Source of the DNA: Phytophthora colocasiae
Taxonomy: Eukaryota > Oomycota > Peronosporomycetes > Peronosporales > Peronosporaceae
Assembly (NCBI GenBank): GCA_018806915.1
Contig: JAGKQI010000020.1
Location: forward strand, 124,001-188,000
Length of the DNA stretch: 64,000 nt
Direction: 5' to 3'
Part shown: piece by piece, positions 1 to 11,300 of the stretch
How the letters are laid out: the number at the start of each line of letters is the position of its first letter
Position numbering within the stretch: the stretch's first letter is position 1
Made by a program: the position numbers and the translations under genes
The notes under the pieces: model-generated
Told to the model about the DNA's origin: nothing
Seen by the model: the letters and a program-made list of their open reading frames with translations, nothing else
Database searches by the model: none

Positions 1-1
1 G

Positions 2-169
2 AGCCTGGAGACGCAACTGGGTGACCTGGATGCCATCGAGCCAGCTCGGATACAATGGGCTACGGTGAACGTGGACCAAGAGTGGCTCCAGTACGTTCCT
101 GCTGATATCAAGAGAGATCACCTGACACCTACGGAGCGTTCCGAGAACCCAATCTCCATCTACCTCTGA
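2..169 (+). CDS. 3' end of an unrecognised gene (partial, 55 codons)
   Basis: An open frame enters from the left edge and ends at a TGA at 167-169. The visible C-terminus is polar and contains the motifs EWLQYVPADIK and NPISIYL. It looks like a genuine protein end rather than a chance frame because no stop occurs over 55 codons and composition is balanced. I do not recognise the family. The start lies outside the window, so product and length cannot be given. Confidence 0.35.
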   Translation, partial: SLETQLGDLDAIEPARIQWATVNVDQEWLQYVPADIKRDHLTPTERSENPISIYL

Positions 170-553
170 AGTCACCGTCATTTGTAGCTGCATACATGGG
201 AGGACTGCATCCTGGCTTAGCAACTAGTTGTCTGCATTTGTGGCGTAAGCCCCGGTTCTAGCTAAGTCTTCCAACCTTTTAACTTCTAATATCACTCCGC
301 TTTTAACCATCGGTTCACAACTTCTTCACCACTTTCGCTATTTGTAATCTCGTATCCTTTGGCACTTAATTCTCCACAAATTCATTTCCACATTCACATT
401 CACACAGTCGTTTCATAAAGCAATAACATAGTCTGAAATATAGGAATCCCAGGGTTAGAGTCCTTGAAAAACATGCATCCAGACTTCCATTCTCTGAAAA
501 TCAGCTTCTGAAATCCTTCAGATATCAGACTTCCAGATATGTTCTCAGAGTCG
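170..553. other. non-coding stretch between gene end and Gypsy fragment
   Basis: No credible gene is visible. The left part is T-rich and may be the 3' flank of the preceding gene. From about 440 the sequence contains CAGACTTCCA, CTCTGA and TTCAGA words like those filling G2, so it is probably the 3' non-coding end of the G2-type fragment that begins at 554. Confidence 0.4.
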
Positions 554-1400
554 CTAGACTCTGGGGTGATCGTCGCCAGCTTGCATTGCCTGGAAACGGG
601 CTCGTGCTCGTGCACTTTGGTTGAACTCATAGAGTAATGCGCCGCAGTTCAGCTTCGATAACGGTAACCACTCAGTTTCGTCGTAGCCTTTCCACTTAAC
701 GAGATATTCACGCAAGCGTTTAGACGTCCTGGTACGTTTATTCCAGCGGGTATCCAAAATCTTCTCCACTTCGTACTCGTCATTCTCAGTGTCGGGTTCA
801 CAACTATCTACTGGAAACAGGGCGGTATCAAAATCATCATCCTCAGGGATTTCAAGCTCTACCGTTGGTCGTCTGGGGAACAGGGCTCTGGGTTTTAGAC
901 GATTCACATGTACCCAGGGATTCACGCGATAACCAGTATCTTCAACCTTGAGTCGTACTCTGAAGTCATCCAACATTTCGTCGATTCTGAGAGGCCCATG
1001 CCACATATGTGCCAACTTCCTGCTCAATCCTGTTTGTACTTTAGGAATGTAGAGCCACACGGCATCACCCAGAGCGAAGCCTGACTTCAGACGTTCTGAT
1101 AACTCGTTCCATTTTCTGGTTTGTTCCTCAGAGCGGCCGCGTTTCGCCTTCTTCTGGAGATCTTCAGCGCACGCTAGAGCATAACTATAGTCTCGCCGCA
1201 TCTTATTCCTCCATTCGTAAGCGGTTCGCTCCTGAGTCGTCGACGGTTTGGGTCCGAGCATAGCGGACACAGTTCCGTGAGCATCCCAACCATGCACCAA
1301 ATAAAACGGTGTCTCCAGACGGGTTGCGTCGAACGGCGTATTCAGGGCGAACATCAGACGTTCAGCATGAGGGTAGTCACAAGGTCACACGCCAAGCCAC
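554..1400 (-). pseudogene. Ty3/Gypsy integrase C-terminus plus chromodomain, isolated fragment of a G2-type element
   Basis: The 266-residue minus-strand frame matches, segment by segment, the end of G2 pol at 32230-32985. It contains the end of the integrase core (FALNTPFDATRLETP), the GPY/F-like segment (HMWHGPLRI) and a C-terminal chromodomain (EYLVKWKGYDETEWLPLS). The equivalent G2 region has lost about 10 residues around LAHMWHGP, which this copy keeps. Homology continues in another frame to about 1400, then stops. Gag, PR, RT and LTRs are absent. Chromodomains in Gypsy integrases are thought to guide insertion into heterochromatin. This is a dead 3' fragment. Confidence 0.85.
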
Positions 1401-1923
1401 TTTCCGGATACCCATTTGGACACCGGAAGGTGGTGCTGACTCACTCCAACTGGACACCTGACTACTAACTCTCTTTTGGAGTTTTAGTGTCTGGGTTGTT
1501 CCTTTTGGACGGTACACTATATGCAACCCCCTGGGCTGTCAAAAGTGTTCACCCACTTCGCCACAGAAGCCTTGTCGTGAAGATCTTGTAGTTCCACAAG
1601 CGCCGATATCCACTCGTCTTAGCGTTTTAAACAGTGGCACCATGGAGTAGTAATTGTCCGATTAAACTTCTTCGACGTGCACGGAAGAGTTTCACACAAG
1701 TGGAGAACGAGGTTGCTAACAAATCCCAATCCCTTCCTTCTTTCTTTCACTTCACGATTGCAAACCCCACGAGAATGTAACAGACAACAACAACCGCGAT
1801 CACAAAGAGCAACCATACGGTATCCTCGTGAAATGGACTTTTGCCGCATTCGAATCGTGTCGTATGTTTTCCCACCGAGTCGAACCATCAACTCGCCCAC
1901 ACTCATGTTTGTTGCGGGTGTGT
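1401..1923. other. non-coding stretch, nothing recognised
   Basis: Short frames exist on both strands but none has recognisable domains. It may be the decayed 5' part of the helicase element that follows. Confidence 0.4.
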
Positions 1924-3187
1924 TGTAACGGGGTTACACGTATTAGCTCACGATGTTTCTGGGTGGAGAAGGGCAAACAGGGTTCTAGATACGATACAGA
2001 CCCTTTGTAAAAGCTGGCAGAGACATGAGTGCATCGTGAAAACAGCTCTGACAGGGAAGTCGGCTACTGTTATTGGTGGTCGAACTCTAGCATGCTGTTG
2101 GTGCAAGTACGTATGCGACGAAACGGAGCTTCCGTTGCGTGTGTGGATATCATAGTGATAGATGACATATCCATGATGCGCAAAACCCAGCCCGCGCACC
2201 TCGACAGCTTGCTACGTATCGCAAAACAAATGGTTGATGTTCCTTTCGGTGGTGTAGACATCGTGTTAGTTGGTGAATTTTTGCAGTTGCCTCCGGTCGG
2301 AGGGGAACCTCTCTACAAAACCAAACGGAGACAAGATCCTAGCCAATCCCAAACGAATTGGCAGGGTATCAATTGTGGCTCTCGTTTACGGATGTGGTTA
2401 TGCTGGAAGAATCAGTTCACTTTGGGGCAGACCCTGAATGGGGGAAAGGGTACAGGTTTGCTCGCCGAGGAAAGTGGCTATCTGGGTTCGTTGAAACTAT
2501 CAACTCACGTATTATCGGAAACTCGCAGACAATCTTCAGTGAATGGCGTCCTGGCAGCACGATATCAATGTTCATAACACCGGACAACATGACTCGCCTC
2601 GCAATCTATAAATTGTTTATTTCGACGGTGTCAAGGTTGCTACCACGTGTAGTGTATCCTGTTCGGATTGTTGGGAACTTCAAAGGCAAGTTGTCAAGGC
2701 TGGGCTGACAGGAAGTCAACATGTCGCTTCCGGACTCAAAATTCGGCAGAATGGCTCCTTACCTGGATTTGATCGTAGGAATGCCCGTACAGCTTACTCA
2801 GAATGTGCGCGTCGAAAAGATGGCAGTGAACGGGGTTCTCGAGACTATTATCGTGGCACCACCTTTCGCATCGTTCACAACAGCATTGCAAACATGAAAG
2901 TCAGAATTCCAAGTGTTCTCCCACCTGCTGTCATAGTGCGGATCTCCCGAGGTGGTACGGCGATATCGATATCGGGGTGCATCGAGCCGGATCTATTCCC
3001 ATTGTTTTCGAATACGCAGCCGTTTAGCCAATGCGATATTCGGTTGGCCCCTAGCAGGTCAGGTAACCGTCGGTCATTATCGATCCGGCTACAGCAATTT
3101 CCAATGGCGTGCTCTTTCGCTTCTACAGTTTACAAAGTGCAAAGCAAAACATTGAATGATATGGTTGTGACGGAATGGAGGTACTGA
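1924..3187 (+). pseudogene. decayed PIF1-like (Helitron-type) DNA helicase
   Basis: PIF1 motifs appear in order but in shifting frames. A degraded Walker A (GGEGQTG, then a stop) lies near 1960-1980. LTGKSATVIGGRTL is near 2050. Walker B IVIDDISMM is near 2152, and VLVGEFLQLPPVGG near 2265. EESVHFGADPEW is near 2405, and an N-glycine turn segment (IVGMPVQLTQNVRV) lies within 2721-2897. A late HKxQG-like element (VYKVQSKTLNDMVV) is near 3130. At least four frame changes are needed. In oomycetes such helicases are mostly Helitron remnants, but no Rep domain or Helitron end was identified, so a dispersed PIF1 pseudogene is also possible. The first 19 bases are identical to the start of the G3 LTR. 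Confidence 0.8.
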
Positions 3188-3939
3188 CCAACGAACGCCA
3201 TCAGCCATATTTGCTATAACTTCTCGGAACGCTTTCAGGGCGTTGTCTCCCTTGACAAAAGACATAATAGACTGAGCTCAACCACCGCCAGACGCAATCC
3301 AAGAAGAAAAACGACTTTTACGCTGAAGTGAGGCAACAATTTGCAAATTTGGGAATACTTCGTAGTGGTGTTGTCGGTTGAAATGTCTTTCCAGAAATAC
3401 TACATTTGTTTACATACTACTAGGTTAGAATCGGACCGCGTGAAGTGGAACGAATGGAATCGGCTCAAGTGAAGGCGCAATGAGGTGCTTTCACTGACAA
3501 CAAATGGGCATTTTAAGACGTAACATACATTTGCGTCAACGTCAGACTTTGTATATACCAGCAGGATAGAATGCCGTAAGCAACGGAGGTTTGCTCCTGT
3601 TGAAGTTTCTTTGTGGCTCATGAAATTGGTCAGTGTTGCCTCAACGCAGACACAGTAACCACTTCTAATAGAAGTTCTATCGTTGGCGTAGATGGTTCAT
3701 CACTCTGGAAGAGGAGCTCTGCGCAGGCATCTGCCATAACGAGACCAAATCGGCTCTAATGGATAGCACGTGCCGAACTAACAAAAAAGTTATGGGGCGT
3801 TCCCACCTACTTTAGGACCATTTTTTAGACATTTTTAGAAAGACCTGGAGTGAGGATAAAGTTTAGTTATGACACGCTATGATAAGTACAGGGTACCATC
3901 TTAGCTCCAAGCGACCATTCTCACAATTCATTTTGCAGA
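3188..3939. other. intergenic, nothing recognised
   Basis: No domain-bearing frame was found. The stretch is AT-richer than the surrounding elements and contains only short chance frames. Confidence 0.4.
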
Positions 3940-4409
3940 ATGGTAGCCAAAGTTCGTCAAACGAGCAATAGTCGGGCGGTCGCCGCAGGCCATCGTGACG
4001 CATTTTGTACGACCACGGATAGTGCCCAACGCACCCAACTGACGCCATATCAACGCATGCAAGAAATTCTAGCATCGCGTTCGAGAGAGCCTGCGGCTGA
4101 TGAGATCTCCGCAGTGGACGGTAAAAAAATATTGGCTGTGCCAACTACCCGATACTAAAACTGTTTGGCCACTAAGGTACATATAGTAAGCGGTGTAGAT
4201 GCCTAAACAGCAAGGGTCATCTAACTATACTTACAAAGAACAAATTCGCCTGATCGAAGAAGTGGGTCGCTTCGGTGGATAGTACGCGACACAAGGCTGC
4301 TACTCGATCGACGAAGTTAAGGGTTTCTTCCTCCGATGTTGGCATGACGCTCAACTTCGCCTATTTGGAGTCACGAAAGCACTGTGTACACAAGGCCCTC
4401 GCGTAGGGC
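3940..4409 (+). pseudogene. remnant of an unknown, probably transposon-derived gene, split by G1
   Basis: A 72-codon frame at 3940-4158 is followed at 4200 by a second short start (MPKQQGSSNYTYKEQIRLIE) that runs into a stop after 27 codons. The SSNYT-then-hydrophobic-helix opening resembles SANT/MYB-like proteins frequent in oomycete transposons, which is a weak resemblance. G1 is inserted immediately downstream. The interrupted sequence continues on the other side at 18101, where a coil-like segment (EHYFNEYQDAILRELRRT) is readable. Product unknown. Confidence 0.3.
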
Positions 4410-4911
4410 TGTCACGCACCTCCCTTGTCGGGGTCGGTACCTGTGGCTGTTAGATGAGTACGGTCCTGAGTGGGGTCTAGAAGTAGAGTAAGTAGATAGA
4501 GTGTAAGCTTCTTGAATAAATGCAATATACGTCGATTCTTGTTCTCGTTCACTTGACTAGGGAAAATCGTAACTAAATAGAAAAAAATGAAGAGCGCAGC
4601 ATAGTACCACGCCCTTGGGGGTGACACCTCACCTTTCACACTCACCGGGCACCGTCGACGTGCCATCCGTCCTTGCAGTCTCCACTTCACCGGGGACTTG
4701 GTCTCAGTTACCTTCCGCTCCCTCCTGCCTTGGACCTCCACGTCGCCACCTAGCGCCATCATTGCAGATAGGCCCCTCCTTGACGATCCTGTACCACAGG
4801 AACGGTACTCAGGCCTGAGTCACCCAGTCGCCGTAGCGGCTTGGGTCTTTCTACTGATCGACCGGGGTCCAACGTCGCTGGAACGGCACTCCCAATCCCG
4901 GATACGGGACA
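4410..4911 (-). repeat. G1 3' LTR
   Basis: This 502-bp LTR reads TGTCCCGTATCC...GTGCGTGACA in element orientation. It is nearly identical to 17600-18100 and is flanked outside by AGGGC. The end of the membrane-protein ORF lies inside it. Confidence 0.95.
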
Positions 4912-5865
4912 TTCCCCCCGACTTGAAGTCCGCCGTCCTCGGAGGACGCCGCGTTGGACCTCGTCAGCCAACCCTCTCAAGCGTTCCGCCATGCAAGCAT
5001 CTGAATCCAAAGGGGCTCTGTCAAGCTCTTCGTCCGAGGAGGAGGAAACCTCGACGTCTTCTTTTGCCGGTTTCTTCACCTGAGTACGCTCGACGGGCTT
5101 CTTCAAACGCAAGATGCTATCTTCTTCGGCTTGGTAGCGTTCCGAAGCGTTCCTCTGCACGCTGTCCAAGGCGTCCTCGATGATTCCGCGAGGAGCGATT
5201 TTCCGTAACCGTCCGTCACGGTCTCCAAGCCGCCAGCCGTGCGTGACTAGTCCGACTACCCCTACGATCTTCGTCACCTGAAGTCCTAGTGACGCCCAGC
5301 CCCAGTAATAACCCGCCGCGTTCAGAGCGACCAGCGCAAAGGCAACTCCCACGGCTCCACACAGTACAAACTCTAAGATGTCGAACAACAGCATGGGGAC
5401 GTGGATGATCAGGGACAACGTGAAGAGCGTGGCCCAACATAGACCCTGAACGCCCCCGTAGGCACGCTTCCAGGCATTGGTGCAACCTTCTCTCCACGCT
5501 ACACAGTAGCGTTCCACCGAGGCACAAGTTTCAAGTATTAGGTCGGGACCGTACTCGCCGAAGGTCACCTGGAACGCTAGCCACCAACTCCTATGCATCC
5601 GCCCGTACCGCCCGTATTCTAAAGCGTTCTGGTCGAGCACTTGCACTGGAACCGCGAAGAAGGTGCTCCACAGCGCGTATCCATAGGCGAGTCCGTGCAG
5701 CTGCCGAAGCGATGGGTTCCGTAGTACCTCCTGATAACGCGAGGTGTAGTCCAGCCACATTCCACCGTTCAACCTCGTAACCCTCCAAACTTCGGTGCCA
5801 AAATTCCTTATTACATCCCGCAATGGCGTCGTCACGATCCACGCGACAACCGTTCCGACGTACAC
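4759..5865 (-). CDS. G1 membrane-protein ORF in env position
   Basis: This frame of up to 368 codons lies downstream of pol and extends into the 3' LTR. The middle third is strongly hydrophobic, with two or three likely membrane segments (around LFTLSLIIHVPMLLF, CGAVGVAFALVALNAAG and VTKIVGVVGLV). An acidic serine-rich stretch (EVSSSSDEELD) and an Arg-rich tail follow. The frame opens before any ATG; the first ATG lies about 36 codons in, and splicing from a start near 5917 is possible. The position is that of env in errantivirus-like Gypsy elements, but I see no fusion peptide, cleavage site or similarity to a known envelope protein. Function unknown. Confidence 0.6.
   Translation of the reverse strand: MYVGTVVAWIVTTPLRDVIRNFGTEVWRVTRLNGGMWLDYTSRYQEVLRNPSLRQLHGLAYGYALWSTFFAVPVQVLDQNALEYGRYGRMHRSWWLAFQVTFGEYGPDLILETCASVERYCVAWREGCTNAWKRAYGGVQGLCWATLFTLSLIIHVPMLLFDILEFVLCGAVGVAFALVALNAAGYYWGWASLGLQVTKIVGVVGLVTHGWRLGDRDGRLRKIAPRGIIEDALDSVQRNASERYQAEEDSILRLKKPVERTQVKKPAKEDVEVSSSSDEELDRAPLDSDACMAERLRGLADEVQRGVLRGRRTSSRGECPVSGIGSAVPATLDPGRSVERPKPLRRLGDSGLSTVPVVQDRQGGAYLQ
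4912..4922 (-). other. G1 polypurine tract
   Basis: On the minus strand GTCGGGGGGAA directly abuts the 3' LTR. That is the position and composition expected of the primer for plus-strand DNA synthesis. Confidence 0.75.
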
Positions 5866-6216
5866 CGGTAAGAGTTCGGGCGATCCACACGTAATGAGCC
5901 CACGCTTCCATGAGCATAATAAGTCAATCTAGCCTTCCTTTAGCGAAAAGAGAAATGATCTCCATAGCGGGCAGTAGATACTAGCACTTCCAACGACTCG
6001 TCAAGTTCGGTGACGGCAATCTGGTGTCATCAAGGGTACGCCGCCTGGAGGCAACACTTCGGTTGCCGGCAACTTCAATTAGCAGCCATAACGTAGTCCA
6101 ACCCATCAGTACGGCGGGGTTTCCTTTCCCCGAAATCGGATGTGCCTGGTCCCAGAGGGAACCGTCTCCAATCATTCCCATTCCGAAACTTTCTCCAAGA
6201 CTCTCAGTCCTCCAGC
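5866..6216. other. G1 spacer between divergent ORFs
   Basis: About 350 bp separate the membrane ORF (minus) from the antisense ORF (plus), whose 5' ends face each other. This could hold a bidirectional promoter for both. No clear TATA box or other motif was identified. Confidence 0.35.
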
Positions 6217-8118
6217 ATGGGTAAGTCCCGCCTCCAGGACGACGAGCACAAGCTGCTCAAGCGACTCGTGGCTCGCTACGCCGAGGAAGACTCCGACACA
6301 GAAGACCAGGCCACCGTCAGCGCCCAAGAAGCGTTCTGGGCTGACATGCGTGAGGTGCTGAGCGTGAACGAGAGCTCGGCAGGACTGGACATCTTGGACG
6401 ACGTAATAGACAAGACTGGCGCCGCATCGGACGCCTTCGGCGGCCCCATTTTCATCCTCCCAAAGCCCACGCGTCAGAAGGCCAGCCGGCGTGCTGAAAT
6501 CCACCCACGGTTCACTTCCAGCAGCCCCAAGAACTCTTCGTCCTCCGAGTCTTCTCCCAAGAACGCTTCGGATTCCAAGGTAACCTCCTCCAAGAAGCGA
6601 AAGGGATGGTCCTCCGGTGGGTCATCGACGTCGCAGTCTTCGCCTCAGAAGACTCCTTATTTCACGGAAGCGTTGGCTGACTCGACGCCCCAGGAGATAC
6701 GAGACGACTTGGAGGACCTATATCGTCGAGTGGCCCGCATGAACCGTTCCGCCTTTCAGTCAGCGTTCCCCTGGAAGGGTTCCCGTCTCTGGTACGACCC
6801 TGAGGAGTATCCACAGGTGTACCTGGCGCACTGGCGATGGTGGAATCGGGACCGTCACGTCTTCTTCGATTGGCAGCTTCACGTTCCGCTCAAGACTCAG
6901 GCCGCGCAGACCCGTCGCCGTAAACAGAAAATGGAGGTAACGGCGCACCGTGTGACGTTCCTCTCTACTTGCATCAAGACGTGGGGCTTCTACAACTTCC
7001 TGGAGCTTATGGAGGACTGCGACGACCCGTCGATCTTAATGTGGTGGGGAGGTCAGCCAGGGCGTAACCAGTCTCGAGGGCCAGGTTACCACGGCCCGGT
7101 TATTGAAAGTTTAACTTTCCTGCGTCGTCGCGACGTGAATGAGTACGACACCAAGATGAAGAACGCTTTGGTACCGTTCAGCCTGAACGCGGGAGGTTTC
7201 TCAAGCGTTACCGAGATGCTGCTGTGGACTGACGCCCTGGATCCCTACCACCGACGCCCCGAGAGTCGCCTAGACGATCGAGCCCTTGCTCTCGTCCTAA
7301 TCGATCTCCAGTCCGACCGTCAGCCACGCCCCGGATGGGCGAATAACAACAAGGATGGGGTGTGGGCGTTGCTCCGTAAGTGTACCCACATCGTGGCTCT
7401 GGCCAGGGTTCTCGTCAAGCAACTCCAGGACGGCACCTACCAGACACCAGTGGTCAAGGCCTTCGATCCCAAAGAAGTTAAGTCTTCGTACGACCCGTTC
7501 GAGTTCAAGGGTCGTCCGTCGGCGTACGGGTCCGGGCGTGTCGACGCAAGCAAGCGGGTGCCCACGTTTGCCAAGGCCGCCAAGCCTAAGGCGGCTAAGA
7601 CCAGGTCGAACGACCTCAGTGTGGTTCCAGATTCTTCTACGAGTACGGCGGTCACGCCTTCCAAAAGTTCCAAGCCCGCAGCGTCCAAGTCTACGCTGGC
7701 CTCCTCATCTAAAACCGTTCCAGGGAACGCTTCCAGCTCTGAAGCTGGTACGCAACCAACCGCGAGCGACACCAAGACCCAGGACGCTTCGAAGGACGAC
7801 CCTAACGAGAAGAGCGCTTCGGTTCGTGACTCCAAGCCGAAGTCGTTGTCAAGCAGCACGTCGCCAGCGGGTTCGCCAGGCACTTCCTCGACTTCACCAA
7901 GCTCGCCGCCCAAATCCAAGTCTAAGGACGAGACGTCAGGTTCCCACAAGAAACCGGCCTCCCCTCAATCCAGCGGAAGCCCGGAGTCCGAAGCCAGCGA
8001 CGACGATGACAGCGATGCGAGCGACAACGAAGATGAGGTGTCCCAGAGCGACCACGACCCCTACGCGGACTCGGAGGAGGAGAAGCCGCCCGCCAAGAAG
8101 CCCAACGTCCGGGACTAG
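6217..8118 (+). CDS. G1 antisense ORF: 633-aa charged, Ser-rich protein of unknown function
   Basis: This uninterrupted frame runs opposite to gag-pol and converges on the 3' end of pol (280 bp between the two stops). ATG 6217 is the first ATG; an in-frame GTG lies at 6142. The order is an acidic N-terminus (about 1-90), a Ser/Lys linker, then a Trp-rich folded-looking core (about 150-440; AHWRWWNRDRHVFFDW, ILMWWGGQPG). A long Ser/Thr/Pro/Lys tail follows, ending in an acidic run (SDDDDSDASDNEDE). It is open although the sense frames of the same element have stops, which argues for a real product. The G1 word occurs in it at the same density as in pol. It resembles no enzyme I know. The antisense protein of G2 has similar gross architecture without obvious sequence identity. 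Confidence 0.7.
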   Translation: MGKSRLQDDEHKLLKRLVARYAEEDSDTEDQATVSAQEAFWADMREVLSVNESSAGLDILDDVIDKTGAASDAFGGPIFILPKPTRQKASRRAEIHPRFTSSSPKNSSSSESSPKNASDSKVTSSKKRKGWSSGGSSTSQSSPQKTPYFTEALADSTPQEIRDDLEDLYRRVARMNRSAFQSAFPWKGSRLWYDPEEYPQVYLAHWRWWNRDRHVFFDWQLHVPLKTQAAQTRRRKQKMEVTAHRVTFLSTCIKTWGFYNFLELMEDCDDPSILMWWGGQPGRNQSRGPGYHGPVIESLTFLRRRDVNEYDTKMKNALVPFSLNAGGFSSVTEMLLWTDALDPYHRRPESRLDDRALALVLIDLQSDRQPRPGWANNNKDGVWALLRKCTHIVALARVLVKQLQDGTYQTPVVKAFDPKEVKSSYDPFEFKGRPSAYGSGRVDASKRVPTFAKAAKPKAAKTRSNDLSVVPDSSTSTAVTPSKSSKPAASKSTLASSSKTVPGNASSSEAGTQPTASDTKTQDASKDDPNEKSASVRDSKPKSLSSSTSPAGSPGTSSTSPSSPPKSKSKDETSGSHKKPASPQSSGSPESEASDDDDSDASDNEDEVSQSDHDPYADSEEEKPPAKKPNVRD

Positions 8119-8398
8119 TCGACTTCTTAGCCTTTCATTCTTTCATATTCAGGAACGGTAGCTTAGCGTTCTCAGCTTTAAGCGTAATAACCGTAAATTC
8201 CATATCCACTAAGCGTTCCTTCCATACCGTTCCATAGCACGTAATTCTCCAAAATATAAGCACGGTCCCCAACCGTGCACGTAGTAAATGTAAATCAAAT
8301 CAAAGTTCTCCACCGAAAACAACCGTTCCTTCCCTCCTCCCCTTCCTCACGTCTTGACCCTTGGTACTTCTCCATAGGGTAAGACAATCCGCGTGCCC

Positions 8399-11300
8399 TT
8401 AGAAGAGCATACTGTCTTCGTCGACAGCGACGTTAGCCTCAGCTAGCCGCGCACTGCGACGAAGTTCGGGGAGTCCCTTCTCTTTGCGTCGAGCGTTCTC
8501 GAACGCTTTGATCAGAACGTCGTAGTTCGGGAGAAGCGTTCCAGCGGGCCTCCACGCGACCTCGTAGGTGGCAAGCAGCACCAAGTATTGCGTGACGCCC
8601 TTCTCCTTCCTTCTAGCCAGAATATCCACTACAGGCGTGTCAGTCCCCGACAGAGCCGTCTCCTCACCCCCAATCACCAAGCGTTCCACATAACTCGTAG
8701 AAGAGAGGTCGTCTTCCTCGAGTGGACCTTCATCGTCGACACCCGGCTGGCTGACGATCCCATCCGGTACTTCCGTAGGGAACGGTCTGCTCCACCGCCC
8801 CTGGAAACGCTTTAAGCGATTCACATTGATACTCACCACGCGGTTGGGGTGCGAAGGGATCGCGATTCGATAAGTGTTCTCCCCCACGGTACTCACGACA
8901 CGGTATGGACCGTGCCAAGAGAACGCTAATTTCTTAGTCGTGCGTTCACCTCGCCGAGCACGGAAGTATTGGTACACCCACACCGGGTCCCCCACTTCAA
9001 ACTTGGTCTCCACTCGGCCCGGTCGGAGGACATACCGGTGTTGGGCCTTCAGTAATTGTCGCTCGACCATCCTCCGAGTATCCCTCAGAGAGAGATACAG
9101 GCGTCGACGGTACGCGGCGACTTCGTTACTCTTCCACTTATTATCCGTGTTCAGGAACGCTAGGTCCAGAGGAAGCACGGGGTCTCGGCCGTAAAGGCTA
9201 AAGAACGGTGAGTCCTTCAGCGACTCATGATAGGAAGTCCGGTACGCGAACAGAACCCGAGGCAGATACAGATCCCAATCCGTATGTGCTTCGTTCACAA
9301 ACATTTTCAACATTCCAATAAGCGTTCCGTTGAAGCGTTCCACAAGTCCTTGGGTCTGCGGGTGGTACGCTGCCCCGAACAACTTCTTAATACCAAGCGT
9401 TTCGTAGAAGGATCTCGCCAACTCGGAAATGAAATTGGATCCTTGGTCGCTCAACAACCGTTCCGGGACTCCGTGTCTCGAAATGACCTCGTTCACCATA
9501 GTTTCCACAAACGTTACCGTGTCTAAAGCCCCGATAGCGAACGCTTCCACCCATCGGGTGAAATAGTCAGCGAACACTAGAATAAACTTGTTTCCACGAG
9601 GCGTGGTGACCAACGGTCCAATAGCGTCCACTACCAGTAGAGAGAACGGTCCCGACAATTCTTGGACCGGCATCCTCTGCATCAAACCGTTCTTCCAAGG
9701 ACGGTACCCTTTTCCACTTCCGCACACCGTGCACTCCCTGACATACTCAGCCACATCACTTTTCCACCCGTGCCAGAACGCATGCTTCCGGACCTTGTCC
9801 AGCGTTTTCGTAACACCTACGTGCGCCGCAAGCACGTCGGTATGACAGTGGTGTAGAACGGTAGAAATGAACGGTAACGGTATAACCGGAACCTCGATAG
9901 AGCTAGCAGGCCCTGCCCGAGCCTTGAGGTAGACTTTTCTCATCAGCACGCCGTTCTTCACCTCATAATTAGGCGCCATAAGAAGCGTCCGCGCCCTCAA
10001 CTGCGGATCGAGGGCCAAGGCCCCATCCTTCAAATAGGCAATCATAGCCATGATCCAAAAGGTACGCTTCTGCTCTTCAACGAAGCGTTCCTGCTGAAGT
10101 CCAAACAAGTCCACCGGCGAAACCATCAGTTGTTCCTCGGGAGCGTTAGTGTGGGACCCCCCGACTTCAGCGGAACCAGGTCCCTCACGCGTAGCCCTCG
10201 TGTCCTCCTCTGAGACTCTAGCAGGAAGCGTTCCATCGACCGGGACCGTTCCGACTCCCGGAACCGTTCCCGGATCAGCGTTCCTAACCTCCCTCTCTTC
10301 CTCTGAACCGTTCCCATCGGAGCGCGAGTCGTTCAGCAGGTCAGCCATTGTCACGGCGTTGATGGCGTCGGCGTGCAGCCGCGAAAGTCCATCTACGTGA
10401 CCCATCGCGGTTCCTGGTTTATGGAACACCTTGAACCGTAGCTGCGAGAGCTCCATTGCCCATCGTGCCAGTTTAGCGTTACTGGTACGGTTTTTCTCGT
10501 CGAACACCCAAGTCAACGCTTTGTGGTCCGTGTATAGGTCGAACTCACGACGGTCCAAGTAGCAGCGGAACTTCCTCGTGGCCCACACGATCCCCCAACA
10601 TTCGATCTCTGAGGTTCCGTTGGTCTTATTGACCCAATTCTTCTCGGACCCAACGAGTAGTTTGCTCGCGTACGCCACCACACGCTCCCGTCCGTCCACG
10701 GTCTGCATTAGGCACGCTCCAATGGCCATCGTGGAAGAGTCCACATACAATTTGAAACGCTTCGAAAAATCCGGGTACACTAGGATCGGGGGTTAAACCA
10801 GTCTCCGTTTCAATTGTCGGAACGCCGACTCACAGTCCTCTGACCACTCGAACGGAACGCCTTTTCCTTTTAAGCGTTCTATGGGAGCGGTTATCGCAGC
10901 GTACCCCGGAATGTACCGTCGGAAATAACTCGTCAATTCTAGGAACGCTCGAACAGTATGCAGGTCGTGTGGGTTCTTCAAGGTCATCACTGACTTCACC
11001 TTCTCCGGGTTAGGCAGTATTCCTGAGGGCGTTACTATGTGCCCCAGGAACGCTACCTGGTCGCGTCCCCACTTGCATTTCTTCATCTTGAGTTTAAATC
11101 CAGCCGCTCGGAACCGTTCCAAAACTTGCTTTAACCGTACTAGGGTAGGGAAGTCCTCGCTGAACACCACACAATCATCGAGATACACCAATCAAGTTCG
11201 CCACTTAAGATCCACTAGCACGTTTTCCATTAGTCGTTCGAAAGCCGGCACGGCGTTGCATAAGCCAAAGGGCATCACCAACCACTCGAACAGTCCGTAC

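Noticed and set aside
554..1354. A free-standing chromodomain gene of the host
   Set aside because: It aligns throughout with the integrase-chromodomain end of G2 and has no start context of its own.
4500..4600. Host polyadenylation or gene end suggested by AATAAA-like bases near the G1 LTR
   Set aside because: It lies within the LTR and recurs identically in the other LTR, so it is an element signal at most.
7355..8161. Long Arg/Pro-rich plus-strand frame inside the G1 antisense ORF
   Set aside because: Low-complexity shadow of the Ser/Lys/Pro-rich coding frame, without domains.
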